From: Petrolisthes cinctipes
Taxonomy: Eukaryota; Arthropoda; Malacostraca; Decapoda; Porcellanidae
DNA: 64,000 nt
Direction of reading: 5' to 3'
Assembly (NCBI GenBank): GCA_033782935.1
Contig: JAWQEG010001325.1
Location: 1,364,001-1,428,000, forward strand
Below are positions 10,893 through 21,199 of this stretch, one piece after another. How positions within the stretch are numbered: position 1 is the first letter of the stretch; each line of letters starts with the position of its first letter. The notes beneath the pieces are model-generated. The model was not told where the DNA came from and did not search any database. It saw only the letters and a list, made by a program, of their open reading frames with translations. Position numbers and translations under genes: made by a program.

Positions 10893-10910
10893 ATCCCGGT
10901 CAGGCCCCCA
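10893..10910 (-). other. Putative primer-binding site of Gmr1-1
   Basis: On the coding strand TGGGGGCCTGACCGGGAT lies two bases after the end of the 5' LTR. It starts with TGG, complementary to a tRNA CCA end, and its complement parses as a T-stem, acceptor strand and CCA. I cannot assign the tRNA. Confidence 0.6.
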
Positions 10911-10912
10911 TT

Positions 10913-11627
10913 TATCACTTTACAACCCTGGCTAACCCTTGCCCTGGGCTACTACCCTCAATAACACAGGGAAGCAGTGACGAAGTCTAATTTAGAACAC
11001 TCAATAACCCAGTGAGCAGCCATAAATATGAGGGAATGGTGGGCATGAGGTAAAAACGTTAAGGGGTAGTCTGGAGAGGAATATTAATAAACAATTAACT
11101 ACATTTACACACAGTATTTACATATTTAATGTACACAGGAAAAAAGGGATACAGCACAAATATGAATATCCTACCAGGCCCATAGTCGAGATTGACTATG
11201 CCTAACAAAGGACACAAACCTTAATGCACCACGAGGGAGCATTTCACAAGGGACACAACAAGGAGGAGAGCTGAGGGGGAGATGTTGTCTTAACCAGTGG
11301 CGGGAACAGAGAGAGACCTAGAGCAAGCCAGGCCGCCTCGGGGACGGCAGCGAAAAGGGGTTATTCAACCTAGCCTGGGGGAAAACTATCTAACAATAAC
11401 AATATGAATATTTGATGATGAATAATATGAGTTTATACATTACTAGCAGAGAATTACTATATTAAATGAATAACAACATGAATACTATTAGTGGGGAATG
11501 TATTTACAGTTAATTATATGCACCTATCGTGCGCCCGCCAGGGAAGGTATAAAATATAGCCAAACACAACTACAGTGTTACCAAAAAAACATGGTCCAGC
11601 ATTACCAATTGGGCTGGATCCATGACA
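10913..11627 (-). repeat. 5' LTR of Gmr1-1 (715 bp)
   Basis: Promoter-side LTR for the minus-strand element and near-identical partner of 4965-5682. It is followed on the outside by the second CTCC target duplication. Confidence 0.92.
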
Positions 11628-11807
11628 CTCCCAAAACTATATATTCTGATTCAGCACCACCGGCAAAGGATTTTATGGCGTAACTTTACGTAAAAATTAT
11701 GTTAAAATGCCAAATATTCTATTTACCGGTTAAAATCATAAAGAAGAGCTTGAATTTCCGTTCGAGCTGCTAAGATCGCACGCCAAATGTACCGCTCGAA
11801 CGGATTA

Positions 11808-12400
11808 GAGAGAGAGAGAGAGAGAGAGAATTTGTGTGTAGGAGAGAGAGAGAGATGGTGACGTCACATGTGGGGTGTTATGTTGCAACACATACACACA
11901 CACACACATATGTACATTTATTACACACACACACACATGTACATTTATTACACACACACACATATGTACGTTTATTACACACACACACACACACATTTGT
12001 AGGTTTATTATACACATACACATATATGTACGTATATTACACGCTGACACACACACATGTACGTTTATTACACACACACATACACATATATGTACGTATA
12101 TTACACGCTGACACACACACACGTACGTTTATTACACACACACATATACGTTTATTACACACACACACACACAAATGTGCATGTGTGTGTGTGTAAATGT
12201 GTGTGTGGAATAGTTTACACACACACATTAGCATGACACACAGGTACCTCAATGAGTGTGCGTGTGTTTGTGTGTGTTCTCTCTCTCATACTCTGTGTGA
12301 GTGTGTGTTCTCTATATCTCTGTGTTCATGTGTGTGTGTACTTTCTGACCTTGTGTATCTGTGTGTGCTTTCTGACTGTGTGTGTGTGTGTCAAAAAAAT
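11808..12400 (+). repeat. GA and compound AC/TG microsatellite region
   Basis: A GA run (11808-11850) is followed by many AC blocks separated by TACGTTTATT-type spacers, then TG-rich sequence to about 12400. The period of block plus spacer is roughly 30-40 bp, so part of it behaves as a higher-order tandem array. Long open frames in Cys/Val or Thr/His codons on both strands come from the dinucleotide composition. Confidence 0.9.
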
Positions 12401-13045
12401 TACCTGTAGTAAGGCTTACAAAATCGGTTTGAGATTTTTCAAGTTTTTAAACTTTTTTGCTTCAATGCGTGTATGAAGCAAATATTTTTTTGTAAATGGC
12501 ACCAACTTTTTTAAGCCATACTCTAACTGTTTAAGCCATACGTCTAACTGTTATAATGATCCTGACTGTATATCAATGAAAACACCTCTCACTAAGATAA
12601 TATAATATAGTTTACTCGCTAAACTATAAAATGTCTCCTTAGTCCTTATTCATATAGGCATCTTCCCCGGGCAGCACCGGGTATCTCCGCTAGTGGTATA
12701 TATATACACATAGTAATGGGGGTTGGAAAGCCTGATGTGGCAATACTGCTTAAGGGGAAATCCCCACCTGTTGCCACACCTCAAATGCAGAATGCTGGAG
12801 GTTGACTATAATCCTTATCTATACCAAAACCAATAGAATACTAGAGAGGTCTTCCTATCAGATCCCCGGGGAGTTTCTCTCTCAAAAGCAGCGTGATCGT
12901 TGGCCTATGAGTGATGTCAAGGAGTGGATTGGGTGGAGGGTCTGGGTCAGGCTGGTAGTCAGTATTCATTTGACAAGTGACACAGCTAGATCCTCTCCTC
13001 TCCTGGGCATCATTAGTGACTCGCTGGGTTAGCCTACTCTAATAT
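12401..13045. other. Intergenic, no gene seen
   Basis: Mixed composition with no recognisable domain. An open frame at 12802-13032 has no family resemblance that I can identify. Confidence 0.5.
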
Positions 13046-13049
13046 AGAA

Positions 13050-13264
13050 ATGCCTGCTAACTGTGCTGTAGCGAGATGCCTTGCACTGTTGAGGAAAAAC
13101 GGAAATTTAAGTTTCTATAATTTCCCAAAAGATGAGGCGTGCAGAAGTGGGTTAATCTCTGCAAGAGGAGTTTTATTAATCCATCAACTTCAAGAATATG
13201 TAGCCATCATTTTGGTACAAAGGCATTCAAAAGAAATTTAAAATATGAATTACTTGGCTTTTAA
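13050..13264 (+). pseudogene. THAP zinc-finger domain, one frameshift
   Basis: Starts MPANCAVARCLALL, the typical THAP N-terminus with its first two Cys, then NLSFYNFPKDEAC. After about 30 codons the conserved continuation is in another frame: KWVNLCKRSFI, then SRICSHHFGTKAF (the C-x2-H pair), ending LLGF and a stop. A one-base loss near 13143-13147 accounts for the break. THAP domains are C2CH DNA-binding modules found in host proteins and at the N-terminus of P-type transposases. The domain ends right after the finger, so it is either a first exon or an isolated remnant. A sequencing error could also explain the shift. Confidence 0.75.
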
Positions 13265-13442
13265 TTAAACACACATTCCACATTCTCTCTCTCACTCTAC
13301 GTGACCAAGCCATTAATACATGAGAAATATATTAGACAATGCATCAGATGCCATCTTGGAGAACGCTCAGAGCAGTAAAGAAACAAGAAAGAGGAAGTAA
13401 GAAATTTGCATCAATTCCAGAATTCAAGGAGTCACTGTTATG

Positions 13443-13445
<3 letters not shown>

Positions 13446-13475
<30 letters not shown>
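13446..13475. repeat. (TA)n microsatellite
   Basis: About 15 uninterrupted TA units. Confidence 0.95.
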
Positions 13476-13481
<6 letters not shown>

Positions 13482-13945
13482 CTGAATTATGTAGAGGTGC
13501 TAGACCCGCTCCCGAAGCACTAAAAAGGCGCAATTTTTAATAAATGGTCGACAAAACCTATAGACATTCATTCATTTCATACTCATTTTTGCATCAAGAC
13601 TCAGATATTATTAAGATACCAAAATATGCACTCTTTATAAATCACTTTAAAAGGAGCTAAATCTAGATGCAAAAGCACTACGTTGGCAATTCGGCACCTA
13701 CGGGTTCCCACCCTCTTGATGACGCTTCACAGGTCTGGTACCTAATTGGTGTCCTCTCCATGACGTCCTGAATCCGTGTACACGTGATAACCCCCCTGAT
13801 AGAGGGGTTGGCGGGTAGACCTGTCTAGTCTATTGGTCTTGATCTATACTATATAAATGGTAGCTAGTCATCATATAAACTTGCTATAGTATTAGTATTC
13901 TCCAAACCCAAAACTCGTCACGTTTCATTAACACATTTACTACAT

Positions 13946-14512
13946 TCAAAAATTTCTCACCCCTTCGTGTGTCTGAATATGGCGACAGAGATTGGATTTT
14001 TGGGCAAACTTTTTACCACATTCATTACACTCAAATTTCTTAACTCCAGTGTGTGTCAACATGTGTACATCGAGGGAGCTTTTTCGACCAAATTTTTTAC
14101 GACATTCATTACACTCAAATTTCTTCACTCCAGTGTGTATCACCATGTGTATGTTGAGGTTGCTTTTTTGAACAAATTTTTTACCACATTCACCACACTC
14201 AAATTCCTTCACTGCAGTGTGTGTCAGTTTGTGTTTTCTAAGTTCCCTTTTAACCATGAACTTTTTACCACATTCATTACACTCAAAGTTCTTCACTCCT
14301 GTGTGTGTCAGTATGTGTACATTGAGGGAGCTTTTGTAACTAAACTTTTTACCACATTCATGACACTCAAAGTTTTTTTCCCCAGAATGAGACAAGAAAT
14401 GTTCATAGAAATGAGACATGAAGGTGAACTTTCTACCACATTCCTGACAGACAATCTTCTTACACTTCTCTTCACTAATCACATCCATGGTGGCACTTGC
14501 TTCCACCTCCAT
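13946..14512 (-). CDS. C2H2 zinc-finger protein, six fingers
   Basis: 188 codons from the ATG at 14512. After about 20 residues (MEVEASATMDVISEEKCKK) there are six tandem C2H2 fingers of 28-residue period, each of the form C-x2-C-x12-H-x3-H. They are joined by TGEK-like linkers altered to TGVKNF, TAVKEF or TGVKKF. Every Cys and His ligand is present, so the protein can fold as a sequence-specific DNA-binding array in the nucleus. Consecutive repeats are very similar (ECNECGKKF recurs), which indicates internal duplication. There is no KRAB, BTB, ZAD or SCAN domain in this frame. A CAG just upstream (near 14522) could be a splice acceptor, so this may be a terminal exon. The target is unknown. 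Confidence 0.85.
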   Translation of the reverse strand: MEVEASATMDVISEEKCKKIVCQECGRKFTFMSHFYEHFLSHSGEKNFECHECGKKFSYKSSLNVHILTHTGVKNFECNECGKKFMVKRELRKHKLTHTAVKEFECGECGKKFVQKSNLNIHMVIHTGVKKFECNECRKKFGRKSSLDVHMLTHTGVKKFECNECGKKFAQKSNLCRHIQTHEGVRNF

Positions 14513-14575
14513 CACTTTATTCTGTCACCAATATGACTATTTGATTCAATCAAGATGTACTTTTATTTTTACAGG

Positions 14576-14695
14576 TGTCAGAGCTGCTACTGGAGTCAGG
14601 GATGGTACTGGTGTCAGGGATGGTACAGGTGTCAGGGTTGGTATTGGTGTCAGGGATGGTACTGGTGTCAGGGATGGTACTGGTGTCAGGGTTGC
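14576..14695 (+). repeat. 18-bp minisatellite, about 6.7 units
   Basis: Tandem units of the type TGTCAGGGATGGTACTGG with a few variants. The array lies about 65-180 bp upstream of the zinc-finger ORF on the opposite strand, in its possible 5' region. The unit length is a multiple of three, so open frames run through it in several phases. Confidence 0.92.
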
Positions 14696-14769
14696 CACAT
14701 TTCACCAAGTACAGTATTCACTTTTCTTATTGTTGGTAGTTCTTCTGACCACAACTACAAATGAACCTA

Positions 14770-15828
14770 AAAGAAAATAATCACAACATTAGCTTACATT
14801 AATTAAAGAATCTGTTATTAAAGTAAAGCACTTATTGTATTTGATTATTTTAATGCATTTTCAACAATACTTAATTAAATCAATATTTTGGATCAATGTC
14901 ACCAAAATGTTGCATCACTTGACTTTAGTATTTTGAACACTTACAATAATATTTAAAAGCACTCACAGCAATTTATTTGTGTAACAATAATTTTTGTACC
15001 TAAAACACTTACTGTAATATTTAAAAACACTCATAACAATTTCTTTTTATCATAATAATTGGTATATTCTCCGAGTTGCACATGTGAGATTTTCAGACAA
15101 TACATAGTTTTTCCTACTGTTCTTCGTGTGATTCGTGTAATTTTAACATCCATTTATTGGGGAAATATCCTGTTTTGGCCATACCTCATCAATCATGGGG
15201 GAGAGCCTGGGAAATAGGGGTTTTGGTTGGAGGAAAGCATATGAGGTGATTAAAGCACCATTTAAGAAATATGAAATGAAAGAAATTGGAAAATTGGAAA
15301 ACCCGAGCCAAGTTATGCCAAAAGTTGACTTGGGTTTTACAATTCTTTCCAAGCACAAATAAGAACATTTTGAAAACCTGAGCCAACTTTTGGAACTCCA
15401 CCTTAACCCGTTTACAAACTGGCAGAGGATTGCCAGATTTGCAAGATAAAAATATTGATAGTATTTTTCATGGGAATACTGGGAACAGGCTATTACAACG
15501 TTATTTTTGTTACAGAATCATTCAACACTATTTTATAAGCCTTTTGTTTGATATAATAAAACGACATATATGGAAAAATATTAAGAGAAGCCTATGTCGA
15601 TTACTCTTTGAATGTAAACATAAACAAACGCACATGACGACGACAACAACTACTGAAGGGTTAATATCTATGTCTGTATTTTCCTTTCACGAGTTATGGA
15701 GTCTACATATTCTAGTTATCAGCACTACCCACAGCAGGCTCAGGCTACTTCCTCGAATTCTGGGACGATTAAGGGTATATATAATACTGTACAAACTGTT
15801 TAAGTAGTGACAAAGTTTAATGACAATT
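14770..15828. other. Intergenic with a short diverged tandem duplication
   Basis: Positions 14935-15003 and 15004-15065 are two diverged copies of one AT-rich unit (shared ACACTTAC, ATATTTAAAA and CACTCA blocks). No gene is recognised in the rest. Confidence 0.5.
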
Positions 15829-16709
15829 AAGGAAGCTAATCTATCTATGTATAGCTTCGACGTCTCGTTCCTTCCGGGAACTCCCACCAAGGGTGTGGCC
15901 ACGGCAGACGAGATCTCCAGTTTTCCCTGTTCTAGCACTTCCTCCTCACTTGCTTCATCCCCCCTCTCCCCTCACACTTCTCTCTCTCTCACATACTCTT
16001 CCACTCTGTTCTGCCTCTCACACTAGGTCCCACAACTTCACTGTCATATGCCTTCTTTAAAAACTCCACCCCTTGCATTCTCTCCACATGTCCAAACCAC
16101 CTCAATGTATTACGCTTCACCCTCTCAACCACTCCACACTCAATACTTATTGCCTTCTCACTCATACCACATCTCTCATTACTTTCTCCATCCCACCTAG
16201 TAAGTCCACACGCTCCTCTCAAGTAATGCATTTCCACAGCACCTATTCTAGACTGATGAGCCCTACTCCATGTCCATGTTTTCGACACATAAGTCGGCGT
16301 TGGCAGGATTATACTATTTCTCAGTCCCTTTTTCACTTCCATACTCACACTTCTACCCTTCATTATCTTCCCCAGTGATCCTATGACCTGCCTTCCCCTC
16401 ACTGCTCTCTCCCTGATTTATCCTTCCATACTTCCATGTTTACACAAAACTTTTCCCAGACACTGTACTTGAATTCCCTCACCTCCTCCATCCTCTCACC
16501 CCCTAAAGTTATCTCACATTCTGTCTCAGTTGGCACAGCCACTCTATAAGGTGTAAGCAAAGTCAATTACTTCTGTTTTGGCGCTTTCAAATACTATCAC
16601 CTTACTCTTACCAACATTCACCTTCAGTTTTCTTCGCTTACACACGGACTGAAACTCATCCACCACCCTCTGTAACTCCCTTTCACTCTCGGCCAGCAAG
16701 GAAGCTAAT
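15829..16709 (-). mobile_element. LINE copy B, 5'-truncated, with perfect target duplication
   Basis: The minus-strand insert at 15841-16697 is flanked by a perfect 12-bp duplication, AAGGAAGCTAAT (15829-15840 and 16698-16709). Its coding part is the RT C-terminal region (RSVSMEVKKGLRNSIILP, SRAHQSRIGAVEMHYLRGAC, NTLRWFGHVERMQG), matching copies at 28.9 and 41.2 kb. The 3' end is a short GATA-type tail (CATAGATAGAT) at 15841-15852. The truncated 5' end and duplication are hallmarks of target-primed reverse transcription. The reading frame is broken (partly readable at 15989-16402), so this is a dead copy. Confidence 0.88.
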
Positions 16710-16857
16710 TATCAACATATTTCATTTTTTCATTAGTGATATTTAAATTCTTTTCATCATACACTCCTCATTATGATGCTAAATTTTACACAAAATGTGA
16801 GGTTTTAGTTATTTAGATATAATGTGGGGTAAAACTGAATTTAACCTTTACTTACAG

Positions 16858-17371
16858 ATATAAGTACATGGGCATTTGGAGAGTTGAGAAACTTCTTAAA
16901 AGGAAGAAGGGTACCCGCTTATCGATACAAAAAATCACGATTTTTGGATATGGTTAGAAAAGCACAACAATCTCCCCAGATTTTAGAGGAAATTCAAGAA
17001 AATTATAATGATAAAATCAGTGAAAAGAGGATGATAAAAATATGTAAAAAGAAAAGAAAAAAAAGAGTGCTCTCACCCTACAACATTAAAAGAGTTAGTG
17101 TATCCCACATATTACCAAAGCACACTGCTACACATGCTGCTGAAGCAAAATGGCCTTCATGTAAATTACAAGAAATTGAAAAGGGGAGAAGTTACCAGCT
17201 ATATACAGTCAGCCACATTAGGAATATTATAGTAAAAAATATGCTGCACAATACTTTGTTCATTCGAGCCACATGCATCCAGCAAACAAAAGAAAAAGAG
17301 AATCCCCACACCGTGTGGCTGCTTGCAGCATCTAATGATGTTATATACACAGCTGAAAGCCAATGTATAAG
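16858..17371 (+). CDS. Exon of a SAP-like/SWIM-type zinc-finger protein
   Basis: An open frame follows a clear acceptor (TTTACTTACAG at 16847-16857) and ends at a possible donor (AAG|GTGACT, 17371/17372). It begins ISTWAFGELRNFLKGRRVPA, and the segment LRNFLKGRRV...SRFLDMVRKA has the helix-extended-helix look of a SAP motif. Residues about 105-170 (SYQLYTVSHIRNIIVKNM...PHTVWLLAASNDVIYTAESQC) resemble the strands and first Cys of a SWIM domain. SAP-SWIM combinations occur in uncharacterised invertebrate proteins, some linked to YqaJ-type nuclease genes. The role is presumably nucleic-acid binding; nothing more specific is shown. Confidence 0.5.
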
Positions 17372-17407
17372 GTGACTAGATACTATAACCTACCTAAAGT
17401 TAACAGT

Positions 17408-17410
<3 letters not shown>

Positions 17411-17470
<60 letters not shown>
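17411..17470. repeat. (TA)n microsatellite
   Basis: About 30 TA units. It lies between the two halves of the SWIM-like gene, within the predicted intron. Confidence 0.95.
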
Positions 17471-17473
<3 letters not shown>

Positions 17474-17531
17474 AGTTTACAGTAGTGCATATATCAGGAA
17501 AATAATAAGGCACACATTGTAATTAATTATA

Positions 17532-17681
17532 TGTATGTCTTCCACGGATGATGGTGGATGCAAACATGTTGTTGCACTTCTTTTTTCTGTGGCAGAGTAC
17601 AGAAGAAAAGGGGCAGCAGTCATGTACAGATGTGGCAAGGACTTGGGACAAGCCTCACAGCTTGGGGTAATCCAATTGTAG
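17532..17681 (+). pseudogene. Second half of the SWIM-like finger
   Basis: The frame reads CMSSTDDGGCKHVVALLF and then SVAEYRRKGAAVMYRC. The C...C-x-H-x2-ALLF pattern is the C-terminal half of a SWIM finger, which the upstream exon lacks. It sits 160 bp downstream in the same orientation, across a (TA)n tract. A TAA lies a few codons upstream in the same frame, so either a nearby acceptor follows it or the exon is decayed. The frame ends at a TAG at 17679-17681. Confidence 0.45.
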
Positions 17682-17689
17682 AAGACCTG

Positions 17690-18884
17690 ATTCCATCGAC
17701 TGCAAGCATGGTACAGCATTTTGTGTTATAATATCAGCTTCATCTACAATAATTTCAGTACTTAATGTCTCTATCAGCTTTAGATAGTGTTATTGCACTT
17801 ATGGTAGTTTTAATTACTGTACAGGACTGTATTTATTTTTCCTTGCTTTGTTCATTCTTGTACCGTTACTGCATTGGCTGCAACTGATATTATTGCCTTA
17901 CAGCATGTACAGAGAACTTAAAGTAAGTTTTATTGTTGAACTGAAAGAAGGATGAGCGATATCTCCACAGATAATAAATTCAAAATATATACTAAATATA
18001 TTAAAATGGCTTTAATGTTGCATTAACACACGTGACTCCACTTCATGGACCACCACTCCTCCTTCCACCCACCAAGCCACTTGTCCCCCCCCCCCCTACA
18101 CTTCTCCTTTCTCTGACCCGAATACGGCAGATGAAGCTTTGCCGATTTGAAATAGCGTCTTATATATTCACATAAGCTCACACAAGCAAAGCGCTATTGC
18201 CACGTTAGCCTCGCCAAGTGAGGGGGTGGTCCAGGTGAAAATCTTGTAGAATGTACCTCAAGGCGAGGGGCGTCGCTATGGACGGCGACTGTACCTTCTT
18301 TGCCACAGGCAGTGAACAGTTGCCAATTGTCCAATTTTTCACAACTTGTAGTCTACTTCTGTTACTCATGATGAATGTATAGTTGGTATTGTCAGCAAAC
18401 TTTCTATTTCATAAAACCTGTCATCCTGTATAGCCTACTCATCTCCGCTAAACCATCGTGAAAATAAATGGGAAAAGCAGTTTGTTTTTGTTTTGTTACA
18501 TATTCCATGCACCACAAGCAACATGTTATGAGTAAAAACAATTTAACAGTGCTTATAGCTTACAATAATTATAATATTCTTATAGTTTACAATTATGATA
18601 CTTGAATACAGTAGAAGATTTATGGATATTTAATCTACAAGTGAGTAATGAAGACTGCCATATAAAATTTAGTTTTGGGCATATCGGTGATCTTTCGGTG
18701 GGAGATGCGTCCTTACCTTCCAGCAGAAACAATTCTACATCCTGCTGTCACCTTTTATCAGGTTAGTTTTAAGACTCTTCTGCTAAGTGACTGTTATAGT
18801 GATCAGAATATATTCTGATAATCAAGAATTATATGGATATTATCCACTATATATGGCCTATATCATATTGGTTATGCTATAGGG
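17690..18884. other. Intergenic, no gene seen
   Basis: Contains a C-homopolymer near 18087-18098 and otherwise unremarkable AT-rich sequence. Confidence 0.5.
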
Positions 18885-19106
18885 TGACTTAGGCAAGGTT
18901 ATAAGAGTAAGTAGCCAAGAAAGAACATACTCAAATGGATTCAAATTAGAGAAATTCCGTTTTAGACACGAAATAGGAAGGCATTGGTTGGGAAATAGAG
19001 TGGTGGATGAGTGGAACAAGTTGCCAAGTGAAGTTGTAAGCACAAAAACATTGAACTGATTTAAGAATAGGCTGGACAGATACAATGACTCAAAGGGACG
19101 GGTCTA
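18885..19106 (+). mobile_element. Fragment of a second LINE type (CR1/jockey-like C-terminus)
   Basis: The plus-strand reading contains SNGFKLEKFRFRHEIGRHWL and then NRVVDEWNKLPSEVVSTKTL, one TGA, then FKNRLDRYND. This NRVVxxWNxLP...FKxxLD pattern is the familiar C-terminal end of many CR1/jockey-type reverse-transcriptase ORFs. It differs from the GATA-tailed LINE family elsewhere in the window. Only the last 70 codons survive, with a stop. Confidence 0.65.
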
Positions 19107-19492
19107 ATCAGGAGCTGCCAAGAAATGGGGCAGCATGCAGTGCACTAAATTATTATGCATAATTGATTGCAAATATTAGGGGGACAATTTTCTTTTCAGG
19201 CTGAAGTGGACACCCACAAGTGACCATGTTTCATCACAGTATTTCACGCTTCAGAAGTCACGATCGTAATATCTGGAATATTTATCGTTACTTAGTGCCC
19301 AGTGGGGAGGTGACTCAAGCACTGAAGTTCTGGAGAAGACAGCTAAGGCTACACACTTATCAGCAAAAACAGTGAAAATGATTAAACGTCAAGCTTCAGA
19401 GTGTGACACTTGTAAACAAACCTTGCCTGGTGCCCAGACTGTCACTAGTCCAATTTAAAGTGTACGTGAAGCGTGAATGTCTGTGCCATATT

Positions 19493-20683
19493 ATGGGTGT
19501 ATGTGCAGTGTACAATTACAATAATGGCAGTAGACATGCAAAAAGAGACAGGGTGGAGCTCTTTCGGTTCCTAAGAGACCAAGAGAAAGCCATAAAGTGG
19601 ATATTGGCGTGCAAACGTGAGGACAAATTCAATGTTGAATTGGCCCGAGTATGCTCTCTACACTTTAAGACAACAGACTATGTCCCAAGAGATGCTTTGA
19701 ACAATCAACGATGTAATGGATCTCAAAGATCATAATATTGCAACCTTGACCTGTACCGACTCTGCACTTTCCAAATTCTAATCGAGAACCAGGTATGTTG
19801 AGATCTATCAAAGGCCCAACTTACTGCTACACCCTCAGCTATTTGCTTATACTGTACATATTTTTAACTTTACCCCATCTTATGATACTCTACTGTACAC
19901 TATGTAGGTTAGGTTAGGCCAGGCCAAGTCTACCTAATTCTGTTAGAAATGTAGTCCAATACTGACTGCATCCCCTACTAGTGATAACTTTGGTATATCT
20001 AGGTAGGCTACAGTATTGTAATGCTCTATAACCAACAATTTCTCTCTTCCCCTTTTATGTTTGGGGGTAAGGTGGGGTATTTGTGGAGGATTAAATACAT
20101 TAAAACCATCATTCAATGTCCTAATATAGGTTACAATAGTAGGTAATTGTGGTAGAAATTCAGTAGTTTATCTAATGTGGATATTTGGTCCATTTATACA
20201 ATCATGATTTTACCCATGGATTTTGATTAGGTCTGAATACTGTAACATTCATTTAATTTTCAGCTGGTACGGAGGCTCGCCGAGAAAGATTATTCAGCAG
20301 GCATAGAAGGCTACTGGTACCAGTACTTCAAGAGGGTCTGCTCAATGAAGGAAATGGTGAGATTTTTTTTTTTCTTCTTAAAAGTGACTGTGTATAGTAC
20401 ATAGGCTATACAGTATCAGATGGTATCAGACCTACCCTGTACTTCATAGTTTCACAATACAGTAATTATAGTATGTTAAGAGTAGGGCTGGATAATGCAT
20501 ATATGAAAATAATGGAAGGGCCAAACATTTATTTATTCTTTTCTTTTGTATATGCAAACAAGTGTCATGTGATTATATGCCTCTAAAATCAATTCCTTCA
20601 CAGATAATACACCAGAAGTGGTACAAGATGCTATTCCTCATGCACAAGAAGATGCCAAAGGTGATGCACATGAAGCACAATAG
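19493..20683 (+). pseudogene. THAP-domain gene, three predicted exons, probably decayed
   Basis: Exon 1 (19493-19792) starts MGVCAVYNYNNGSRHAKRD and carries a THAP C2CH core with W in KWILACKRED, VCSLHF and a later VPTLHFPNSNREP box. The second zinc Cys position is Tyr (YNYNN where CNN is expected), and the frame must shift between about 19700 and 19760. The donor is CCAG|GTATGT at 19792/19793. Exon 2 (20264-20356) follows TTTTCAG, reads GTEARRERLFSRHRRLLVPV and ends GGAAATG|GTGAGA. Exon 3 (20604-20683) follows TTCACAG, reads NTPEVVQDAIPHAQED and stops at TAG 20681. Splice phases agree across both introns. The product would be a small THAP DNA-binding protein. The missing Cys and the frameshift suggest loss of function. 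Confidence 0.6.
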
Positions 20684-20737
20684 GGTCTGCTCAACGAAAG
20701 AAATGGTGAGATTTTTTTTAATTTTTTTATAAGAAAA

Positions 20738-21003
20738 CACCTTGAGGTGGTTCGGCCATGTAGAGTGTATAGGAAGCGAGAGATTTGATTAAAAAGTGTA
20801 TGAGAGTGAGGTGGAAGGACAGAGTAGAGCAGGTAGACCGAGAGTGAGGTGGAATGATGGAGAAGAGAAGTATATGAGTAAGAGTGGCGTTGGGTGGTAC
20901 CGTAGGAGGGACGCCAGTTGAAGGGAGACAAAGATGCGTCTAGGCAATTCATTCACCCCTTTGGGGATTGAGGCATCTGGCAATAGATAGATAAATAGAT
21001 AGA
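20738..21003 (+). mobile_element. LINE copy E, extreme 3' end with GATA tail
   Basis: Matches the 3' ends of the copies at 29.6-29.87 kb and 15.85-16.1 kb (CTTGAGGTGGTTCGGCCATG and following). It ends in a TAGATAGATAAATAGATAGAC tract. It lies in the intron between the two copies of the THAP gene's exon 3. Confidence 0.75.
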
Positions 21004-21199
21004 CAATAATTACCTTAGTACGACCAGATAACAAATATTTTTGAAAATACCCGATACATAATCTTGAAAATAGTCTCATTGTCTTTCCCAGGTCTTTATA
21101 CCTATATGAGGTAATTTTAACCCATGACGAATATGAAGATGATGGAAGAGTCATAGCCTACATCTATCTATATCTATCTAGCCTACATAATTTATTTTA

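Larger units (their letters stand above)
4965..11627 (-). mobile_element. Full-length Gmr1-type LTR retrotransposon (Gmr1-1)
   Basis: A complete 6,663-bp element on the minus strand. It has two LTRs of 718 and 715 bp that I read as identical apart from one 3-bp indel, a 4-bp target duplication (CTCC at 4961-4964 and 11628-11631), a primer-binding-like site, a polypurine tract and one uninterrupted polyprotein. On the coding strand the LTR runs TGTCATGG...GTGATA. Pol order is protease, integrase, RT, RNase H, unlike ordinary Ty3/gypsy elements (PR-RT-RH-IN). This arrangement defines the Gmr1 group, first described in deuterostomes. Near-identical LTRs and an intact ORF indicate recent insertion and possible activity. 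No envelope frame is present. Confidence 0.9.

Noticed and set aside
4966..11627. Endogenous retrovirus with envelope
   Set aside because: The polyprotein ends after RNase H and no envelope-like frame lies between it and the 3' LTR.
11805..12476. Several open frames of 70-120 codons on both strands
   Set aside because: They are produced by the AC/TG dinucleotide array (alternating His/Thr or Cys/Val) and carry no domain.
14555..14780. Gly/Val/Arg- or Trp/Cys-repeat protein in the 18-bp array
   Set aside because: All phases of an 18-bp repeat without stops stay open; there is no start context or conserved flank.
19905..19925. Telomeric (TTAGG)n array
   Set aside because: Only two or three degenerate units, also seen inside dispersed repeats at 22.0 and 52.3 kb; not a telomere.
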